Positions 1 through 7,521 of a DNA stretch of 64,000 nucleotides are shown piece after piece. Source of the DNA: Pseudonocardiales bacterium (GTDB taxonomy: Bacteria > Actinomycetota > Actinomycetes > Mycobacteriales > Pseudonocardiaceae); NCBI GenBank assembly GCA_023252195.1, contig JAHEXI010000001.1, positions 62,001 to 126,000 on the forward strand, in the 5' to 3' direction. The stretch's first letter is position 1. Every line of letters starts with the position of its first letter. The notes below the pieces were generated by a model. The model saw nothing but the letters and a program-made list of their open reading frames with translations, had not been told where the DNA came from and did no database searches. A program made the position numbers and the translations under genes.

Positions 1-719
1 TAGGAATCGCTCAGGTACGGATGGTGGCCGCGCACGCTTGGGATATAGCCGGCGCACTGCGCTCGGGATGCACCGCCGCGTTCATCCCGGGTGGTCACCA
101 CCGGGTCTGGCGGCAACCCGTAGACCTCCGGCTCGTCGAGCAGCAGGAAGAATGCGTCGTCGTCGCCGACGCCGTCCTGCGGATCACGTCCGTAGAGCCG
201 AGCGTCGGCGACCCCGGCCTCGTGCAGCCGGGCCAGCCGGGTGTCGGCCCGTTCCCGCAGCTCATCCAGCGGCCCGAACTGGATGGAGTTCGTCGGGCAG
301 GCCTTGGCGCAGGCCGGTTCCTGCCCGACGCTGAGCCGGTCGTAGCACAGCGTGCACTTCCACGCCCGACCGTCCTCTTTGCGCTGGTCGATGACCCCGT
401 AGGGGCACGCCGGGATGCAGTAGCCGTAGCCGTTGCAGATGTCCTCCTGCACCACGACGGTGCCGAACTCGGTGCGGAACAGCGACCCGGTGGGGCAGAC
501 GTCCAGGCAGGCCGCGTGCGTGCAGTGCTTGCACACGTCGCTGGCCATCAACCAGCGAAACTCCGAGCTCGGAAGGCAGCGTGCCGACGGCGCCCGACGC
601 CCCTGGGTGGATCGCGGGGGGCGAGCCCCCGCGTGCAGCACCCCTGGGTCCTGCGCGCCGATCGGCTTGCGTTGCTCGATGAATGCGACGTGGCTCCACG
701 TGCTCGCACCGAGTCCCTG
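1..719 (-). pseudogene. Formate dehydrogenase iron-sulfur (beta) subunit, decayed and cut by the window edge
   Basis: Read on the minus strand this frame gives WSHVAFIEQ, then WLMASDVCKHCTHAACLDVC, CPYGVID, WKCTLCYDRL and ACAKACPTNSIQFGPLDELR. These are the ferredoxin-type clusters of NAD-linked or membrane formate dehydrogenase beta subunits, which pass electrons from the catalytic subunit. The normal N-terminal cluster (CxGCKAC type) is missing: upstream of about 719 the frame stays open but resembles nothing. One cluster reads CNGYGYC instead of the family's CNGCGYC, so a cluster ligand is lost. After VVTTRD (about 75) the sequence also stops resembling the family, although the frame is open to the edge. 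Lost ligand plus missing N-terminus make a remnant likely. Confidence 0.75.
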
Positions 720-964
720 GCTGTTGCGTTCCCTTGCTCCAACAACTTCCGAATCTGGTCTCTCGTGGGCACGCGCTACCTCCTGCGGCTGCGAGGAACA
801 CTGCGGCTGACATACCTGCCGTGTAGTCGCGGAAACCTCGACCCATCGGTCGCGGGATCTGGTTGGTTGCGACTGTTCCGGGAAGTCCCGTCCTGGCAGA
901 CCGTCGGATCCAGCCCTGGCTCGGGAGCCTGAGACATGTTGGTTTCCGCGCTGCAGCTGCCCGG

Positions 965-1030
965 CCCCGATATGGAGACATATCGGGGTATTTGACGGTC
1001 TCGTTGCCCCGATATGTCTCCATATCGGGG
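965..1030. repeat. Nested palindrome: two 24-bp arms, each itself a hairpin
   Basis: Arms at 965-988 and 1007-1030 are exact reverse complements separated by 18 bp. Each arm is also a palindrome: CCCCGATATG, a 4-base loop (GAGA in one, TCTC in the other), then CATATCGGGG. The region can fold as one long stem or two short hairpins. It sits between the decayed formate dehydrogenase gene and the DUF305 gene. A terminator or a mobile-repeat origin are both possible. Confidence 0.8.
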
Positions 1031-1200
1031 TGGAATTCTTGGGTGACGCCACCCTGACCATCCAGTGAGCTGAATCGGGTGACGGTCAGGCTGGGTCGGC
1101 AAGGTGCGTTTTGTCGCCAAATGACAGCTATCCCGCGTTTTCCGACACCAGGCATCGGGCAAGGAACAGCGACAAGGTCGGCTGTACGCCGCCAACCGGC

Positions 1201-1812
1201 TCAGCTGGCGGCGAGCAGCTTGCGCATGTTGGCAATCTGCGCGATTTGATTGCGTTGGATCGAGGTGGCCACTTGCATGGCGTCGGGGTTGCGGCCGGCG
1301 GCCAGCTCGGTGGTGGCCATCTGCACGGCGCCCTGGTGATGGGCGATCATCAGCTGGAGAAACAGCCGGTCGAAGGTCGGTCCGTTGCTCTTGACCAGTT
1401 GGCTCATCTGCTGGTTGCTCATCATGCCGACGGTTGCCGCGCGGTCCATCCCACCCATGGCAGAGCCCCCGCCGGGATCGTTCTTAGCCGGGGGGGCGTG
1501 CCACGCTTGCAGCCAGCTGTTCAGCGTCGAGATCTCCCGATCTTGGTCGGTTGTAATCTGGGAAGCGAGATCGCGCACCTTGGTGTTGGCCGTCCTAGCC
1601 GGGACCAGCCCCGCCATGGTGATGGCCTGGCGGTGGTGCGGGATCATCTGCTGGGCGAAGGCGATGTCGGCGGCGTTGTGCGCGCTGTCGACGCTGGTTG
1701 CCGGCAGCGGGGCTCCGGCGGTGGGTTGGGTGCCCGTCGGGGCGCTGTTGCACGCGGCGGCGGTAAGCAAGGCGACCACGCCATATCCGGCCGCGCGCAA
1801 GACTCGCGTCAT
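1201..1812 (-). CDS. DUF305 family lipoprotein
   Basis: A 203-residue secreted protein. The N-terminus is basic then hydrophobic and ends in a lipobox-like LLTAAAC, so it is probably a lipoprotein on the outer face of the membrane. Two copies of the DUF305 signature are visible: FAQQMIPHHRQAITMA near residue 55 and FLQLMIAHHQGAVQMA near residue 150, with HH pairs and many Met residues. DUF305 proteins form four-helix bundles of the ferritin-like type and are often linked to copper or other metals. A linker rich in Gly and Met separates the repeats. It is monocistronic, with its promoter likely in the 1813-2009 gap it shares with the divergent gene. The metal role is inferred from the family. 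Confidence 0.85.
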   Translation of the reverse strand: MTRVLRAAGYGVVALLTAAACNSAPTGTQPTAGAPLPATSVDSAHNAADIAFAQQMIPHHRQAITMAGLVPARTANTKVRDLASQITTDQDREISTLNSWLQAWHAPPAKNDPGGGSAMGGMDRAATVGMMSNQQMSQLVKSNGPTFDRLFLQLMIAHHQGAVQMATTELAAGRNPDAMQVATSIQRNQIAQIANMRKLLAAS

Positions 1813-2009
1813 CGCAAGAGTCCTTTCGTGATCAGATCAAGAGTAGGCGCGGTACGCCGCCACGATCAACACCTAGCGTCTGTGCACGACGCCGGTCTGT
1901 GCTGGCGGACTACCGGAGCTAGACAGAAGGGTGAGTGAAGCAGAGGGAGGGCTATCACGCAGCGTAAGTCTGACGGCCACAGTGAGCGATCGAGGCGCCC
2001 CGTGGCACC

Positions 2010-2525
2010 ATGTCGCCCGTGACAGGCACGCAGCCCCGGACCGGCCGGCACGCCAAACCGGAACCACCGCCTGCGGTGCCCGCTGTCCCGCTGTCACCGG
2101 TAGAACTCCCGCAACTTGCCGATGCGTCGCTGGGCGAACTGGTCCGTGAGGCCGCGACACACTTCTCCACCTTGTTTCGCTCGGAGGTGGAGCTGGCCAA
2201 GGCGGAGGTGACCCGCGAGGTCCGCAAGGGCGTCAAGGGCAGCGTCTTTTTCGTCATCGCGTTGACGATCCTGCTCTTCAGCCTGTTTTTCCTGTTCATC
2301 ACGGTGGCTGAGGTGCTGGCCATCTGGCTACCGCAGTGGCTCGGGTTCGGCATCGTCTTCGGACTGATGTTGGCCGCTGCGGTGGGGTTCGCGCTGCTGG
2401 GCTGTCGCAGGATGCGCAGCATTCGCAAGCCTGAACGCACGATCAGCACCGTCCGCGACACCGGGGCGGCGCTGACTCGCCGGCGCAGCGCTGACGAACC
2501 CAGCGCTGACCCGCTCACGGAGTGA
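2010..2525 (+). CDS. Phage holin family / DUF1469-type membrane protein
   Basis: A 171-residue protein with a Pro-rich N-terminus, an amphipathic segment (LVREAATHFSTLFRSEVELA, about residues 47-66), then two transmembrane helices (about 80-103 and 108-130) and a charged tail. This is the layout of actinobacterial DUF1469/holin-superfamily III-like proteins, which are ordinary chromosomal membrane proteins of unknown role and not evidence of a prophage. Its stop overlaps the start of the next gene by 4 bp (GTGA), so the two are probably translated together. Confidence 0.8.
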   Translation: MSPVTGTQPRTGRHAKPEPPPAVPAVPLSPVELPQLADASLGELVREAATHFSTLFRSEVELAKAEVTREVRKGVKGSVFFVIALTILLFSLFFLFITVAEVLAIWLPQWLGFGIVFGLMLAAAVGFALLGCRRMRSIRKPERTISTVRDTGAALTRRRSADEPSADPLTE

Positions 2526-3445
2526 GTCGTCCGCCGGATCCCAGTTCGGTTCGGATTCCGGGACCGTGGACGCATCGCGAGATATCCGCCAACGGGATCA
2601 GGTTGCACGTGGCGGAGGCCGGAACGGGCCCGCTGGTGATCCTGCTGCACGGCTTCCCCGAGTTCTGGTGGTCTTGGCGTCACCAACTCCCGGCTCTGGC
2701 CGCTGCGGGGATGCGGGCCGTGGCGGTGGACCTGCGGGGTTACGGCGACTCGGACAAGCCCCCGCGAGGGTATGACCTGTGGACGCTGTCCGGCGATGTG
2801 GCGGGTCTGGTCCGGGCGCTCGGCGAGCGACAAGCTGACCTGGTCGGGCAGGACTGGGGCGGGGTCCTCGGTTGGACCACGGCCGCGCTGCACCCCCGGG
2901 TGGTGCGCTCGGTGACGGTGCTGGCCGCTGCCCATCCCCGGGCGATGGGCCAGGCGCTGCTGCGCGACTCGGCGCAGCGTTCGGCGGCCCGTTACCTAGC
3001 CACCTTCCAGGTCCCGTGGCTGCCCGAGCGCGACCTCGCCCGCGATGATGCGGTGCTGGTGGAAAACATCCTGCGTAGCGGGGCAGGCCCGCGATGGCGC
3101 GCATCGAGCGAGTTCACCGCGGCGGCCCGGCGCTACCGTGAGGCCATGCTGATCCCCGCAGCGGCGCACTGCGCACTGGAGTACTACCGGTGGGTCGGGC
3201 GCTCGCAGTTCCGCTTCGACGGGCGCCGGTTTTCCCGCGCGGTCGACCGGGTGGCGCGGGTGCCGGTGCTCCAACTGCACGGTGCCGATGATCCATACGT
3301 GCTGGAGCGCACCGCACGCCGCTCGGCTCGCTGGGCCGGCAACGGCTACCGCTACGAGGTGCTGCCTGGCGTCGGGCACTTCGTGGCGCAGGAAGCACCG
3401 GAGCGCACCACGGCACTACTCACCGAGTTCCTGCGCGGCCGATGA
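2522..3445 (+). CDS. Alpha/beta hydrolase, epoxide-hydrolase-like
   Basis: A 307-residue alpha/beta hydrolase. LLHGFPEFWWSWRHQLPAL near residue 38 is the oxyanion HG motif typical of epoxide hydrolases. LVGQDWGGVLGW near residue 107 carries the nucleophile elbow with Asp, as in epoxide hydrolases and haloalkane dehalogenases. The C-terminal VLPGVGHFVAQEAPE supplies the His, and LHGADDPY a likely acid. It is the middle gene of a three-gene chain with 4-bp overlaps at both ends. The substrate is unknown. The Asp nucleophile argues against an ordinary esterase. Confidence 0.85.
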   Translation: MSRPPDPSSVRIPGPWTHREISANGIRLHVAEAGTGPLVILLHGFPEFWWSWRHQLPALAAAGMRAVAVDLRGYGDSDKPPRGYDLWTLSGDVAGLVRALGERQADLVGQDWGGVLGWTTAALHPRVVRSVTVLAAAHPRAMGQALLRDSAQRSAARYLATFQVPWLPERDLARDDAVLVENILRSGAGPRWRASSEFTAAARRYREAMLIPAAAHCALEYYRWVGRSQFRFDGRRFSRAVDRVARVPVLQLHGADDPYVLERTARRSARWAGNGYRYEVLPGVGHFVAQEAPERTTALLTEFLRGR

Positions 3446-3693
3446 GCGGCGACGCGACCGACCCACCGCCGCCGGTGCTCGACCCGCGGCCGGCGTTGTC
3501 GTTCTACCGGGTCGAGCGCGGGCTGTCACAGACAGGGTTGGCAGCGAAACTCGGGGTATCACAGCCGTATGTTGCGCGGTTGGAGAGTGGTGATCAGTCA
3601 ACCACGCTGACCACGCTTGCGCGGCTCGCGCAGCGGCTTGGTCTGGAGTTCCACATCGACGTGACGCCGACGGACGTGCGCATGTCTGCGTGA
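3442..3693 (+). CDS. Small XRE-family HTH protein
   Basis: An 83-residue protein whose core (GLSQTGLAAKLGVSQPYVAR, residues about 28-47) is a lambda-repressor-type helix-turn-helix. A short tail ending in FHIDVTPTDVRMSA resembles HTH antitoxins of the HigA type. The start overlaps the hydrolase stop by 4 bp (ATGA), so it is co-translated with it. No toxin is visible next to it; downstream lie only fragments of an SDR and a MarR gene. It could be a free regulator or an antitoxin left without a partner. Confidence 0.7.
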   Translation: MSGDATDPPPPVLDPRPALSFYRVERGLSQTGLAAKLGVSQPYVARLESGDQSTTLTTLARLAQRLGLEFHIDVTPTDVRMSA

Positions 3694-3711
3694 GCGCCCA
3701 GCCGGACGAGA

Positions 3712-3912
3712 GGACGTTCGCCGTCACACCGCGCGGACCCAGCTCGCGGGCGAGGTCGATGTTCCACGAGGCGAGGGCCGCCTTGGCCGCGCCGTAGGCA
3801 CCGGCGCCCTTGTCTGCCGCGATCGAGCTGATGCTGATCACCGCGCCACCCTCGGTGAGCCAGTCGGCGACTACCGTGGTGATCAGCACCGCGGAAAGCA
3901 GATTGGACGCCG
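3712..3912 (-). pseudogene. Short-chain dehydrogenase/reductase fragment
   Basis: The minus strand encodes SAVLITTVVADWL, GGAVISISSIAADKGAGAYG and AAKAALASWNIDLARELGPR, followed by GVTANVLSSGWA. This is the middle of a classical SDR with the catalytic Ser and the YxxxK motif (YGAAK). There is no N-terminal Rossmann glycine motif and no C-terminal part, and the frame runs into unrelated sequence at both sides. It is a gene scrap abutting the MarR fragment on the other strand. Confidence 0.65.
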
Positions 3913-4049
3913 GGCACGCACTGGTCGAAAGCCTCGTCGACCAGGTCCTGCACCGGGAAGCCGAGCTGATCTCCAGCTTGGCGCCGCACCAGCGCGCCGC
4001 ACTGACCGACCTGCTGCGCCTGCTGCTCGATGACGTCGAGAACCGAGTC
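3907..4049 (+). pseudogene. MarR-family regulator C-terminal fragment
   Basis: The plus strand encodes DAGHALVESLVDQVLHREAE then LISSLAPHQRAALTDLLRLL and LDDVENRVG. This matches the last dimerisation helices of MarR regulators. The DNA-binding winged helix is absent, and the upstream part of the frame is antisense to the SDR fragment. With that fragment it suggests a deletion that joined pieces of a once divergent SDR/MarR pair. Confidence 0.5.
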
Positions 4050-4465
4050 GGTCACCACCGGCACACCCAAGTCGGGTCTCGCTAGTGCCCCCAGTGTTCG
4101 GCTTCAATGGTTCACCGCGCGCCGGGTACCGGGCTCTCGTTCAGTATCCAGGGGCGTAGTCGGATACGCCAGGCGGGTCCCGTGCGCTGCTGACCGACCT
4201 GCGGAGGATTCATCTGCGGCATCGGTGACCGGTGGTGCAAGCCAACAACTGACCGGCCAGGTCGGCACCGGAACCACCGTCCGGCTCCACATGCGGCTGC
4301 GGTAATCGCGGTCGGTTTCAGGCGCCACTCATGATCGCAGTTTCGGAAGAATGAGCCGCGGTGAGCGCGGCTGAATCTTCCCAACTCGCGATCATCAGCG
4401 ATCAGCGCGCGGTTGCTCTCGTCGTGTGGTGCGCGGTGAAGGACTGCCGGTCACCCCACGAGGCG
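4050..4465. other. No recognised gene
   Basis: Only short frames are present on both strands and none shows a convincing family motif. A plus frame ending near 4305 in TGTTVRLHMRLR faintly recalls the end of a sensor-kinase ATPase domain, but it is too short to call. No strong hairpin was found. Confidence 0.4.
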
Positions 4466-5302
4466 TCAGTACACGCCTCCTTCGGTCTGGTGATCGCTCA
4501 TGCTGGCTCGCAGGTTGTCGAGCGCTCGGCTTCTGGTGTCGGCATCGAGGTCGCGCACCATTGCGGCGTGCTGGCCGGAGATGAACCGGAAGGCGTCGTC
4601 GGGGTCGGGCCCGAAGTACAAGGTCTCACTCAGACCACGCAGCTGGACATCTTCGAACCCCTCCGACCTCAGCAGTGGCCGCACTCGGTCGGGGTCGTTC
4701 AGGGGGAACGGGCCCGGCGTCGGCGTGAGCAGGTCACGACCGGCAGCAAGAGCCTTGAAGAAGGCGATCTGCCATTCGTTGCGCTCGAACGGTTGCCAGG
4801 TCAGCAGGACGAGGCGCCCACCAGGGCGCATGGCCCGCGCGATATTGGTGAACGCGGTTGGGGCATCGCGGAAGAACATCGCACCGTGGCGGCTGATGAC
4901 GATAGTGAAACGGTGGTCAAGGAACGGGTGGACTTGGGCGTCGGCCTGGTGGAAGGCGACGTTTGCTACCTGCTCGCCGTCCGCCCGCTGGCGCGCAAGC
5001 TCGATCATGCGCGAGGAGAGGTCCACTCCGAATGCCGATCCAGCGGCGGCGCACCGCGCGGCGTCTCGGGTGACCTGGCCACTTCCACATCCGACGTCGA
5101 GCACCGTCTCGGTCGCGTCGATCGCCGCCGCAGCGAGGAACTGCTCGCGGTAGCCAGCGACGCCCTCGTCGAAGCGATCGGCACGCGCGGCCCAGTAAGC
5201 GCCCGCGTCGCCGTCCCAGGCGGCGAGCTGTTCGACGTTCGAGGGGTCGACCCACGCTCGTGCGCTCTCGGACAACTCGTTGACAAGTTCGTAGTCGCGC
5301 AC
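4466..5302 (-). CDS. Class I SAM-dependent methyltransferase
   Basis: A 278-residue protein with the SAM-binding motif I (VLDVGCGSGQVTRDAA, near residue 68), a following acidic strand end (FGVDLSSRM), and a motif IV region (HQADAQVHPF then FTIVISRHGAMFF). The C-terminal half (AMRPGGRLVLLTWQPFERNE) fits the UbiE/MenG-like Methyltransf_11/25 group of small-molecule methyltransferases. The substrate cannot be read from the sequence. It stands alone, divergent from the 2OG oxygenase gene, with about 108 bp for promoters. Confidence 0.85.
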   Translation of the reverse strand: MRDYELVNELSESARAWVDPSNVEQLAAWDGDAGAYWAARADRFDEGVAGYREQFLAAAAIDATETVLDVGCGSGQVTRDAARCAAAGSAFGVDLSSRMIELARQRADGEQVANVAFHQADAQVHPFLDHRFTIVISRHGAMFFRDAPTAFTNIARAMRPGGRLVLLTWQPFERNEWQIAFFKALAAGRDLLTPTPGPFPLNDPDRVRPLLRSEGFEDVQLRGLSETLYFGPDPDDAFRFISGQHAAMVRDLDADTRSRALDNLRASMSDHQTEGGVY

Positions 5303-5410
5303 GACACCAGGTTCTCAGGCACTGTGGGCGTGTAGTGCAACCGGTCGGCGCGGCGTGGGGTTGTGGTTCAGACAGGCACGGACACCCGGCGCACCGACGA
5401 GGAGATCGTG

Positions 5411-6133
5411 ATGAGCATCCGACCTGCGGAGTCCGAACTGCCCGCGCTGGCTGATCTCGACTGGTCGGCGTTGGAAGGACAGCTCGACGGCTCCGGCTTC
5501 GCCAGGACACCGCCGCTGCTGTCCCCCGAGCAGTGCGCCGAGCTGGTCGGCATGTTCGACGACGACGCCCGGTTTCGCGCCACCGTCGTGATGGCGCGGC
5601 ATGCCTTCGGTGAGGGCAGCTACCGGTACTTCGCTGATCCACTGCCGCCGCTGGTGCAGACCCTGCGCGAGCGCCTCTACCCGCCGTTGGCCGCTATCGC
5701 GAACCGGTGGGCGCAGCGCCTGGGTGAGCACCGGTTCCCCGAGACCCTCGACGGGCTGCTCGACGAGTGCGCCACGCTAGGCCAGCACAAACCCACGCCG
5801 CTGGTGCTGCGCTACGGCCCGGGTGGTTACAACTGCCTGCATCAGGACATCTACGGCGACCTGACGTTCCCGCTGCAGTTCCTCGTCATGCTCAGCAAGC
5901 CCGATGAGGACTTCACCGGTGGGGAGAGCGTGTTCGTCGAGCAGCGGCCGCGCCAGCAGTCCCGGCCGATGGTGGCCCGCCCCGGCCAGGGCCAGGCGGT
6001 GATCTTTCCGGTCCGACACCGACCCAAACAGGGCACCCGCGGATACCACCGGGTGCAGATGCGCCACGGCGTCAGCGCGGTGCACACCGGTGACCGCCAT
6101 GTGCTGGGCATCATCTTCCACAATGCCCGATGA
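5411..6133 (+). CDS. 2OG-Fe(II) oxygenase
   Basis: A 240-residue protein read from ATG 5411, which is preceded by GAGGAGATC as a ribosome site. CLHQDIYGDLTFPLQFLVML supplies the HxD iron ligands, and HRPKQGTRGYHRVQMRHGVS supplies the distal His and the Arg that binds 2-oxoglutarate. The whole resembles the 2OG oxygenases often encoded beside ada/ogt genes in actinobacteria. The sigma factor start lies inside its 3' end (11-bp overlap), and Ogt-Ada follows. The operon suggests a role in alkylation damage repair by oxidative demethylation; this is inference from the neighbours. Confidence 0.8.
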   Translation: MSIRPAESELPALADLDWSALEGQLDGSGFARTPPLLSPEQCAELVGMFDDDARFRATVVMARHAFGEGSYRYFADPLPPLVQTLRERLYPPLAAIANRWAQRLGEHRFPETLDGLLDECATLGQHKPTPLVLRYGPGGYNCLHQDIYGDLTFPLQFLVMLSKPDEDFTGGESVFVEQRPRQQSRPMVARPGQGQAVIFPVRHRPKQGTRGYHRVQMRHGVSAVHTGDRHVLGIIFHNAR

Positions 6134-6692
6134 CGAATTGTGCCTGGCCTTGGTCGCCGATCTGGACTCCGGTTTCGCCGACGTGGTCCGCACCCACGAA
6201 CGCGTGGTCTACTCGGTCGCGCTGCGGTTGAGCAGCCGCCCGGCGGACGCCGAAGATCTCGCCGCGGAGGCCTTCCTACGGGCCTACCAGGCGCTGCGCG
6301 GCTACCACAGCGATCGGATCGCCTCGCTGCGGTTGCGGCCGTGGCTCCTGACGATCGTTCGCAACACCGCCCGCAACGCCGCCCGTGACGCGGCCCGTCG
6401 ACCGGACCTACCGCCCGCGTTCGAGCCGGCGGAGCAGCCCGCTTGTGGAGCGAGTGTTGAGCAGCAGGTCGAACGCGACGACGTCGCGCGCGAACTTGGC
6501 GCGGTGCTCGCCCAGTTGCCTGAGGCTCAACGGGTGGCGGTGGTGCTGCGCCACGTCGTGGGCCTGCCCACCAGCGAGGTGGCCGAGGTGCTGGGCTGCC
6601 CGGACGGCACCGCGAAGTCACATATCTCCCGAGGATTACACCGATTACGAGCGCTGCTTACAGGCGGCGTAGCTGGAAGGACGGATCGATGA
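6123..6692 (+). CDS. ECF-type RNA polymerase sigma factor
   Basis: A 189-residue protein. Region 2 is AEDLAAEAFLRAYQALRGYH with RLRPWLLTIVRNTARNAARD; region 4 is AQLPEAQRVAVVLRHVVGLP then TSEVAEVLGCPDGTAKSHIS with the recognition helix. There is no region 1.1 or 3, as expected for ECF factors. ATG 6123 overlaps the upstream oxygenase by 11 bp, and the stop overlaps the Ogt start (ATGA). No anti-sigma factor is encoded next to it. Placement between two repair genes suggests it drives an alkylation response. Confidence 0.85.
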   Translation: MPDDELCLALVADLDSGFADVVRTHERVVYSVALRLSSRPADAEDLAAEAFLRAYQALRGYHSDRIASLRLRPWLLTIVRNTARNAARDAARRPDLPPAFEPAEQPACGASVEQQVERDDVARELGAVLAQLPEAQRVAVVLRHVVGLPTSEVAEVLGCPDGTAKSHISRGLHRLRALLTGGVAGRTDR

Positions 6693-7471
6693 TGTGCAAC
6701 GATCTCGACTCGATCACCGACGCGCTGGCCGGGCTCACCGCGCCCACCGCGCCCGGATTGGCGGACCGGATCTTCGGTAGTTGGCTGACCGCGCCCAGCC
6801 GGCTCGGTGCGGCGTTCGTCGCGTTCACCGGTGCTGGCGTGCAGTTCGTCCGGTCCGCTGAGTCGGTGCGCGGCGACGCCACCGTGTTCGCCGAGGCCTA
6901 CCGCGACCGGTTCGGCAGGCCGCTGCGCCCCGCCCACCGGGCACCTGCCAGGTTGTTGGTGGCTCTTCAACGTGCTCTTCAGGGGCGGCAGACCCCCGTG
7001 CGGCTGGACCTGCGCGGGTTGTCGGAGTTCGAACGTGACGTGCTCACCGCGACCAGCCGCATTCCGGCGGGCCAGACTCGCCCCTACGGCTGGGTCGCCC
7101 GGGAAGCCGGTCGGGCCCGTGCGGTGCGTGCGGTCGGCTCGGTGCTGGCCCGCAACCCGGTTCCGCTGCTGATCCCGTGCCACCGCGTGGTCCGGGCCGA
7201 CGGCCTGCTGGGCGACTACATGTTCGGCGCCGAGCATAAGGAACAGCTACTGCGCGCGGAGCAGGTAAACCTCGACGAAGTCGCTGCCCTCGCGCGGCAG
7301 GGCGTGTACTTCGTGGGCAGCAACACCACCGGCGTGGTGTGCTTTCCCACCTGCCACGACGCTCGCCGGATCACTCCGGCCCACCGGCACGGGTTTCGCA
7401 CGATCGGCACCGCGGTCGCGGCGGGTTACCGGCCGTGCCGCCACTGCCGTCCCACGACCGAGACGGTATAG
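6689..7471 (+). CDS. Methylated-DNA--cysteine methyltransferase fused to a C-terminal Ada zinc domain
   Basis: A 260-residue fusion. The first two thirds are an Ogt/MGMT domain: FERDVLTATSRIPAGQTRPY, then the active-site LIPCHRVV that takes the alkyl group from O6-alkylguanine. After about residue 195 comes an Ada-type zinc module: GVYFVGSNTTGVVCFPTCHD, then GFRTIGTAVAAGYRPCRHCR, with two Cys pairs that in E. coli Ada bind zinc and accept methyl from phosphotriesters. The order is the reverse of E. coli Ada (zinc domain first), and the AraC-type DNA-binding domain is missing. It is last in the oxygenase/sigma/ogt operon. Confidence 0.85.
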   Translation: MMCNDLDSITDALAGLTAPTAPGLADRIFGSWLTAPSRLGAAFVAFTGAGVQFVRSAESVRGDATVFAEAYRDRFGRPLRPAHRAPARLLVALQRALQGRQTPVRLDLRGLSEFERDVLTATSRIPAGQTRPYGWVAREAGRARAVRAVGSVLARNPVPLLIPCHRVVRADGLLGDYMFGAEHKEQLLRAEQVNLDEVAALARQGVYFVGSNTTGVVCFPTCHDARRITPAHRHGFRTIGTAVAAGYRPCRHCRPTTETV

Positions 7472-7521
7472 GTTGATCAGCTCGTCGTGCTGGTGCCGTC
7501 CAGGGGGGTGCGTCTTCCACC

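Noticed and set aside
2010-2525. Prophage because of the holin-like annotation
   Set aside because: DUF1469-type proteins are common chromosomal genes in actinobacteria and no other phage genes are nearby.
4225-4305. Possible end of a sensor kinase (TGTTVRLHMRLR)
   Set aside because: Too short, no other kinase boxes nearby.
4361-5335. Plus-strand frame across the methyltransferase
   Set aside because: The minus strand carries a complete SAM-binding motif; the plus translation is low-complexity shadow.
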